Shown here in pieces: positions 60,066 through 64,000 of a stretch of DNA of 64,000 nucleotides (its first letter is position 1; each line of letters opens with the position of its first letter). A program made the translations under genes and the position numbers. The DNA lies in assembly GCF_900167375.1 (NCBI RefSeq), contig NZ_FUWY01000005.1:62001-126000 (forward strand), written 5' to 3'. Origin of the DNA: Anaerorhabdus furcosa (GTDB lineage Bacteria > Bacillota_I > Bacilli_A > Erysipelotrichales > Erysipelotrichaceae). The notes under the pieces are model-generated. The model saw only the letters and a program-made list of their open reading frames with translations. It was not told where the DNA came from and made no database searches.

Positions 60066-61382
60066 TTAACCTAGTTTTTGTTGTTGTGTAGCGTATAAAT
60101 ATTCATCCATACAGTTAGCAACGCGGTCTTTAATTAAAGCCTCAGCAGTGCATGGGATGATTCCTTCACGTACTTTAGTATATTGGATTGGCATGTATTG
60201 ACTTAACAATGAATAAGGAATACCTGCAGTATTGATATTTGTAATTAATAATTCAAGAGCAGCTTGTACCTTTTCATTTGGCAAGTAATAACGGCAACGA
60301 TCAGAGAAACTGTATTTACGTTTAAATGCTAATTGTTGTGCGTTACCATGATAATGTTTTTGCCAGTTACCTGGTTCATTGACCATAACTTCTTCTAATA
60401 CTTCAATAAATTTAGAAGTTTTTGTTTTAGTTCCTTTAAATAATTCTTCTTCAATTTTAGCAAGAGCAAACATTCCTTCACGTGCTGCAAAGGTTAAGCC
60501 TGGACCTACTTTAAGAATAGCAATACCATCTTCTACCATTTGTTTTAAAGCAATTTTAGTTTGGTAATCTGTAGAATGTCCTTCAAATACCAAATTCTTA
60601 TATGATTTTAATGAATTGGTCAGTTTCTTAGCTTCTTTGCGGTTGTATTCAATAACAGTAGCATCACCAAATTCAACTCCAGGTTGAACTACAACAGCAA
60701 TTACATGTTTCCATGCATCTTTTAATCCCTTTGCAAGGAATGCTTTGTTGAAAGTATCAATTGTTGTTTTGCAATCTTTTACTTTTGTAACTGCTACACC
60801 ATCTTCTTCCTCTTGTGCCCCCCCTGGAATAGGTACTTCAGAACCTACGATGAATACAGGATGTAAAGCATTCGGATTTTTTGCTTGAAGTTTTGCGAAA
60901 GCTAACTCTGCAACTTCAGCAAGTTCAGCACCACGACGTGCGATGACTTCAGTTGATAGCATTGCTTGTTGATCATCATCAGCCACTCTCATTGAAGTAT
61001 CAATATGAATTTTTGTAAATCCAGCTAATACATATAATTCAATTAATTTCTTAGCCTCTTTCATGGCTTCTTTTTCATTGAGGTGAGTCCAAGTTAATGG
61101 GCCTAAATGATCTCCACCAAGAATGATGCGTTCCATTGGAAAGCCAACTTTTTTCGCAATTTTTTCAACGAATTTCAAGAAGTCTTTTGGTTTCATTCCA
61201 GTATAACCACCATATTGGTTAACTTGGTTACTTGTTGCTTCAATCAATACGACTGATTTAGTTTGTTTGCCTCTTTCAAGAGCAGCTTCAATAACAAATT
61301 CGTTAGCGCTACATACTGAATAAATTCCAACAGGTAAACCTTTCTTTTGTAAATTAATCATTTGTAATAAAGGATGTTTCAT
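60066..61382 (-). CDS. kbaZ: Tagatose-1,6-bisphosphate aldolase KbaZ/GatZ-type subunit
   Basis: A 438-residue TIM-barrel protein of the GatZ/KbaZ family, needed for full activity or stability of the class II aldolase GatY/KbaY. Motifs: GIYSVCSANEFVIEAA, LIEATSNQVNQYGGYTGM, ILGGDHLGPLTW, IHIDTSMRVADD and FEGHSTDYQT. The catalytic partner is not adjacent; the GatY-like aldolase at 33660 is a candidate. It is the final step of the GalNAc pathway encoded by nagA, agaS and the PTS genes. SD GGGAGA. Confidence 0.94.
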   Translation of the reverse strand: MKHPLLQMINLQKKGLPVGIYSVCSANEFVIEAALERGKQTKSVVLIEATSNQVNQYGGYTGMKPKDFLKFVEKIAKKVGFPMERIILGGDHLGPLTWTHLNEKEAMKEAKKLIELYVLAGFTKIHIDTSMRVADDDQQAMLSTEVIARRGAELAEVAELAFAKLQAKNPNALHPVFIVGSEVPIPGGAQEEEDGVAVTKVKDCKTTIDTFNKAFLAKGLKDAWKHVIAVVVQPGVEFGDATVIEYNRKEAKKLTNSLKSYKNLVFEGHSTDYQTKIALKQMVEDGIAILKVGPGLTFAAREGMFALAKIEEELFKGTKTKTSKFIEVLEEVMVNEPGNWQKHYHGNAQQLAFKRKYSFSDRCRYYLPNEKVQAALELLITNINTAGIPYSLLSQYMPIQYTKVREGIIPCTAEALIKDRVANCMDEYLYATQQQKLG

Positions 61383-61529
61383 AGTGAGATATCTCCCTTC
61401 AATCTATACTACAAGTTTATCATATTTTATTTAATTTACCTTATCTAAACCATTAAATCATTTGTAAATTTTGGTAACATCTTAGGAATTCAAACTATTT
61501 TTTTTAATAATCAGTTGAGGTGATTAAAT

Positions 61530-62207
61530 ATGGCACTTGTTCGAGAAATACCCATTGATGAAAGACCAAGAGAAAAAGCAATGAGTTTTGGAGTAAAAAC
61601 ATTAACGAATGTTGAACTATTAGCTATTCTAATTCGAAATGGATATCAAGGATATTCAAGTTTAAAAATTGCAGAAGAGTTATTAAAAAAAGCAAACGGA
61701 ATTGGGGGATTAACTAAACTCTCGAATCATGAATTAACTTCAATCAAGGGTATTAAAAAAATAAAAGCATTGGAGTTAATCGCGTGCATCGAACTTGCAC
61801 GAAGAATATCATATGAGGATGTTAAGAAAAAGGATGTGATTAAAGATCCAAGTAATTTAATTGAATGGCTAAAAAATGAAATAGGAAGTGAGACACAAGA
61901 AAATTTTTTAGTTGTCTATTTAAATGTTAAAAATCATGTGATTACCTATCGTATTTTATTTAAGGGAACATTGGATTGTAGTTTAGTCCATCCAAGAGAG
62001 ATTTTCAAAGAAGCATTGCTACATTCCTCAAGTAAAATTCTACTTGTGCATAATCATCCATCCTCTGATATTGAACCATCCATTGCGGATATTGAAATGA
62101 CACAACAAATTGTTGAATGTGGTGATATGATGGGCATTATTGTACTCGATCATATCATCGTATCAAATCATTCACATCTTAGTTTTAGAGCGAAAGGACT
62201 ATTATGA
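61530..62207 (+). CDS. radC: RadC family JAMM-domain protein
   Basis: A 225-residue protein: N-terminal REIPIDERPREKAM, a helix-hairpin-helix region (LSNHELTSIKGIKKIKALELIACIELARR, in parts) and a C-terminal JAMM metalloprotease-like motif HNHPSSDIEPSIADIEMT with ILLV before it. Despite the name, a repair role is unproven. SD TTGAGGTGA. Gene order with an AI-2E family protein downstream is unremarkable. Confidence 0.95.
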   Translation: MALVREIPIDERPREKAMSFGVKTLTNVELLAILIRNGYQGYSSLKIAEELLKKANGIGGLTKLSNHELTSIKGIKKIKALELIACIELARRISYEDVKKKDVIKDPSNLIEWLKNEIGSETQENFLVVYLNVKNHVITYRILFKGTLDCSLVHPREIFKEALLHSSSKILLVHNHPSSDIEPSIADIEMTQQIVECGDMMGIIVLDHIIVSNHSHLSFRAKGLL

Positions 62208-62231
62208 AATCTTTTAAATAAGATACAAGCA

Positions 62232-62240
62232 TGGTATGAT
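62232..62240 (+). promoter_or_regulatory. Extended -10 promoter of the AI-2E family gene
   Basis: TGG-TATGAT, third example in the window of this ATGGTATGATA string; TTTTAA 17 bases upstream is a poor -35. Confidence 0.5.
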
Positions 62241-62257
62241 AATATAGGGAGATATCT

Positions 62258-63358
62258 ATGAAATGGGTTATTAATTTTAGGGACAAAATTCAAAATAATA
62301 TATCATTAACAGCTATACTTAAAGTTGTAGCAATTTTATTAATTGTTTACTTACTTTCAGTAACATCCTATGTGTGGATGTCAATTGCTCATACGATACT
62401 ACAAATTGCTTTACCATTTATTATTGGATTTATCATTGCTTATTTATTGCATCCATTAATTGAAAAAATGGAAAAATTTGGTATTAGCAGAAAATTGGTA
62501 ATTCCTGTTTTGTTTGTAATCATTATTGTGGCACTAAGCACGCTCATCTTTACAATTAGTCCAACCATATACAATCGTGTGGTAAGTTTTATTAATAGCA
62601 TTGGACAGGGTGTTAACTCTTTATTTGATATCTATAAAAATCTAAGTGAAAGTGATCCATCACCTTTACTTCAAGCGATGCTTCAACAATTTAACTTATT
62701 GATGAATGAATCAAAAACATGGTTACCTAACTTTAGTACACTTATTCCGCAAGTATTTAACGGATTCATTGGATTTTTAACGAATATGATTTTAACGGTA
62801 ATTATTTCATTTTATTTCTTATTTGATTATGAAAAGATTACATCTTATATTGATTATATGAGTGAAGGACTTAATCCTGATTTACCAAAAATATACAATT
62901 TGATTGATAATCGAATTGGTGCCTATTTGCATGGTTTAGTTATTTTAATGATAATTAAATTTATCGAATATAGTATTCTTTATAATATGGTAGGACACAA
63001 AGATTGGATTATCATTGCATTGTTAACATCAATTGGTTTAATTATTCCATATTTTGGTGCAACTGTTGCGAATTTAATAGGTATATTAACTGCATTAACG
63101 CTACCAACAAGCAATGTCGTTATTCTTATTATCGGTATTTTGATTTTGTCTAACTTTGATGCTTATATTATTGGTCCATTAGTACATCTGAAAAACAGTC
63201 AAATACAGCCATTGTGGACGCTATTTAGCATAATCGCAGGGGGTATTTGTTTGGGGTCACTAGGTGTTATGATATCTGTACCGGTATTTATGATTTGTAA
63301 AGTACTCGTCAATTTTTATCGAGAAAAAAGTAATAATGAAGTCGTAGATGGAATGTGA
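62258..63358 (+). CDS. AI-2E family membrane transporter
   Basis: A 366-residue integral membrane protein (about seven or eight helices) of the AI-2E/PF01594 family. It shows PFIIGFIIAYLLHPLIEKMEKFGISR near residue 55 (in parts), and the later IPYFGATVANLIGIL and QIQPLWTLFSIIAGG, the conserved family blocks. Some members export small solutes or sodium, and TqsA exports AI-2; substrate here is unknown. SD AGGGAGA. Confidence 0.92.
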   Translation: MKWVINFRDKIQNNISLTAILKVVAILLIVYLLSVTSYVWMSIAHTILQIALPFIIGFIIAYLLHPLIEKMEKFGISRKLVIPVLFVIIIVALSTLIFTISPTIYNRVVSFINSIGQGVNSLFDIYKNLSESDPSPLLQAMLQQFNLLMNESKTWLPNFSTLIPQVFNGFIGFLTNMILTVIISFYFLFDYEKITSYIDYMSEGLNPDLPKIYNLIDNRIGAYLHGLVILMIIKFIEYSILYNMVGHKDWIIIALLTSIGLIIPYFGATVANLIGILTALTLPTSNVVILIIGILILSNFDAYIIGPLVHLKNSQIQPLWTLFSIIAGGICLGSLGVMISVPVFMICKVLVNFYREKSNNEVVDGM

Positions 63359-63387
63359 TATAATCTTGAAGAGAAAAGAGGAAGTAC

Positions 63388-64000
63388 ATGAAGAAAAAAA
63401 TATATCTTGTCCTAGCATTAGGATTACTTATAGCATCACTTTCGGGGTGTGCTGTTAAGAAAAATCAAGTTGCGTACACTGTCTATCCAGTTGGATATTT
63501 AGCGAATCGTATCATTGGTGATAAACTTCAAGTAGTTTCTATCCAAAATGATGAGATTGTACAACGTGCAACACTTGTGGATGACTATGAAAATCAATTA
63601 GAATTATCACAAAATCTATTTCATATCGGTACTTTGGAACCTTATTTAACAGTAAATAGTGAACAAATAAAGAAAACAAAAGTGGGTACAAATGATTTGT
63701 CTGTATTAAACGCAATTTATAAATTTCAACGTTATACACCAGTCAATGTTGATGGAACAACGACTTATATTGAATCTTCTTACTATAAAGGAGAAACATT
63801 TGAAACAATCGATTCCTATGAAAAAGATTTATATTTATGGATGGATCCTATTGCAATGTTGAGTATGGCAAAGGATATTACAAAATGGTTATCTACAAAT
63901 TATGAAGAAGATTCAAAGTATTTTAACGAAAACTTAGTGAATCTAGAGAAAGATTTAGTTCAATTGGATGCAGAGTATCAAAAATTAGCGACGAAGTTAG
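63388..64000 (+). CDS. Metal ABC transporter substrate-binding lipoprotein, 3' end missing
   Basis: Open to the window edge (204 codons visible). It starts MKKKIYLVLALGLLIASLSGCAV with lipobox LSGC and SD AGAGGAAG. The segment YTVYPVGYLANRIIGDKLQV and the string LYLWMDPIAMLSMAKDITKWL resemble zinc/manganese-binding proteins of the TroA/ZnuA superfamily (W-x-DP followed by A-x-x-I). The usual N-terminal metal-ligand His is not obvious; a His is in NLFHIGTLEPYL. Permease and ATPase genes would be outside the window. Confidence 0.8.
   Translation, partial: MKKKIYLVLALGLLIASLSGCAVKKNQVAYTVYPVGYLANRIIGDKLQVVSIQNDEIVQRATLVDDYENQLELSQNLFHIGTLEPYLTVNSEQIKKTKVGTNDLSVLNAIYKFQRYTPVNVDGTTTYIESSYYKGETFETIDSYEKDLYLWMDPIAMLSMAKDITKWLSTNYEEDSKYFNENLVNLEKDLVQLDAEYQKLATKL

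Overview
The window is AT-rich, densely coded DNA from a low-GC Gram-positive bacterium (Bacillota). The best guess is an Erysipelotrichia-type gut or oral organism. Reasons: fused SecDF, a ComN-like protein beside secDF, a hisS-aspS T-box leader, an mraZ-headed cell-wall cluster, short intergenic gaps with Rho-independent terminators and strong SD sites, and many phosphotransferase (PTS) genes. No tRNA, rRNA, CRISPR array, insertion sequence or phage gene was seen. No gap exceeds about 300 bases.

Layout. 1-3.0 kb: end of a rhamnose-polysaccharide cluster (RgpF-like protein, rmlC, rmlD). 3.2-7.9 kb: housekeeping genes (YebC-type regulator, tagD-like, tmcAL, a lipase-like hydrolase, DUF177-rpmF). 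7.9-12.9 kb: a short dcw cluster (mraZ, rsmH, ftsL, PASTA-type PBP, mraY) behind a promoter followed by a 10-bp-periodic MraZ operator. 13-23.3 kb: comN-secDF, then a MurL/MurD2-like pair, then recJ, apt, rel and a lipoprotein. 23.3-26.6 kb: T-box leader with hisS and aspS. 26.7-31.6 kb: glutathione peroxidase, pyrH-frr, and uppS-cdsA-dxr.

31.6-39.2 kb is a catabolic island (PRD regulator, class II aldolase, archaeal-type triosephosphate-isomerase paralogue, YjbQ-family protein, galactitol-type EIIA/EIIB/EIIC, a membrane protein, a fuculose-type aldolase). It lies between dxr and rseP, which are often neighbours. 39.4-42.8 kb: rseP, DUF368/PopT, a stand-alone FakA C-terminal-like domain and galE. 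42.9-49 kb: surface proteins (anchored protein, large glucosaminidase, kinase-less PASTA protein). 49-52.2 kb: tex and small membrane proteins.

52.3-61.4 kb is an N-acetylgalactosamine-type regulon (nagA, agaS, mannose-family EIIA, AraC regulator, EIIB/EIIC/EIID, kbaZ) with a cre-like site, interrupted by a YcaQ/AlkX-family gene. 61.5-64 kb: radC, an AI-2E family protein and a truncated metal-binding lipoprotein.

Much of the window serves the envelope: undecaprenyl phosphate supply (dxr, uppS, PopT), lipid II synthesis (mraY, MurD2/MurL, PBP), rhamnose and teichoic precursors, and wall hydrolysis. Two PTS systems import sugars. All assignments come from reading the sequence; no database search was run.
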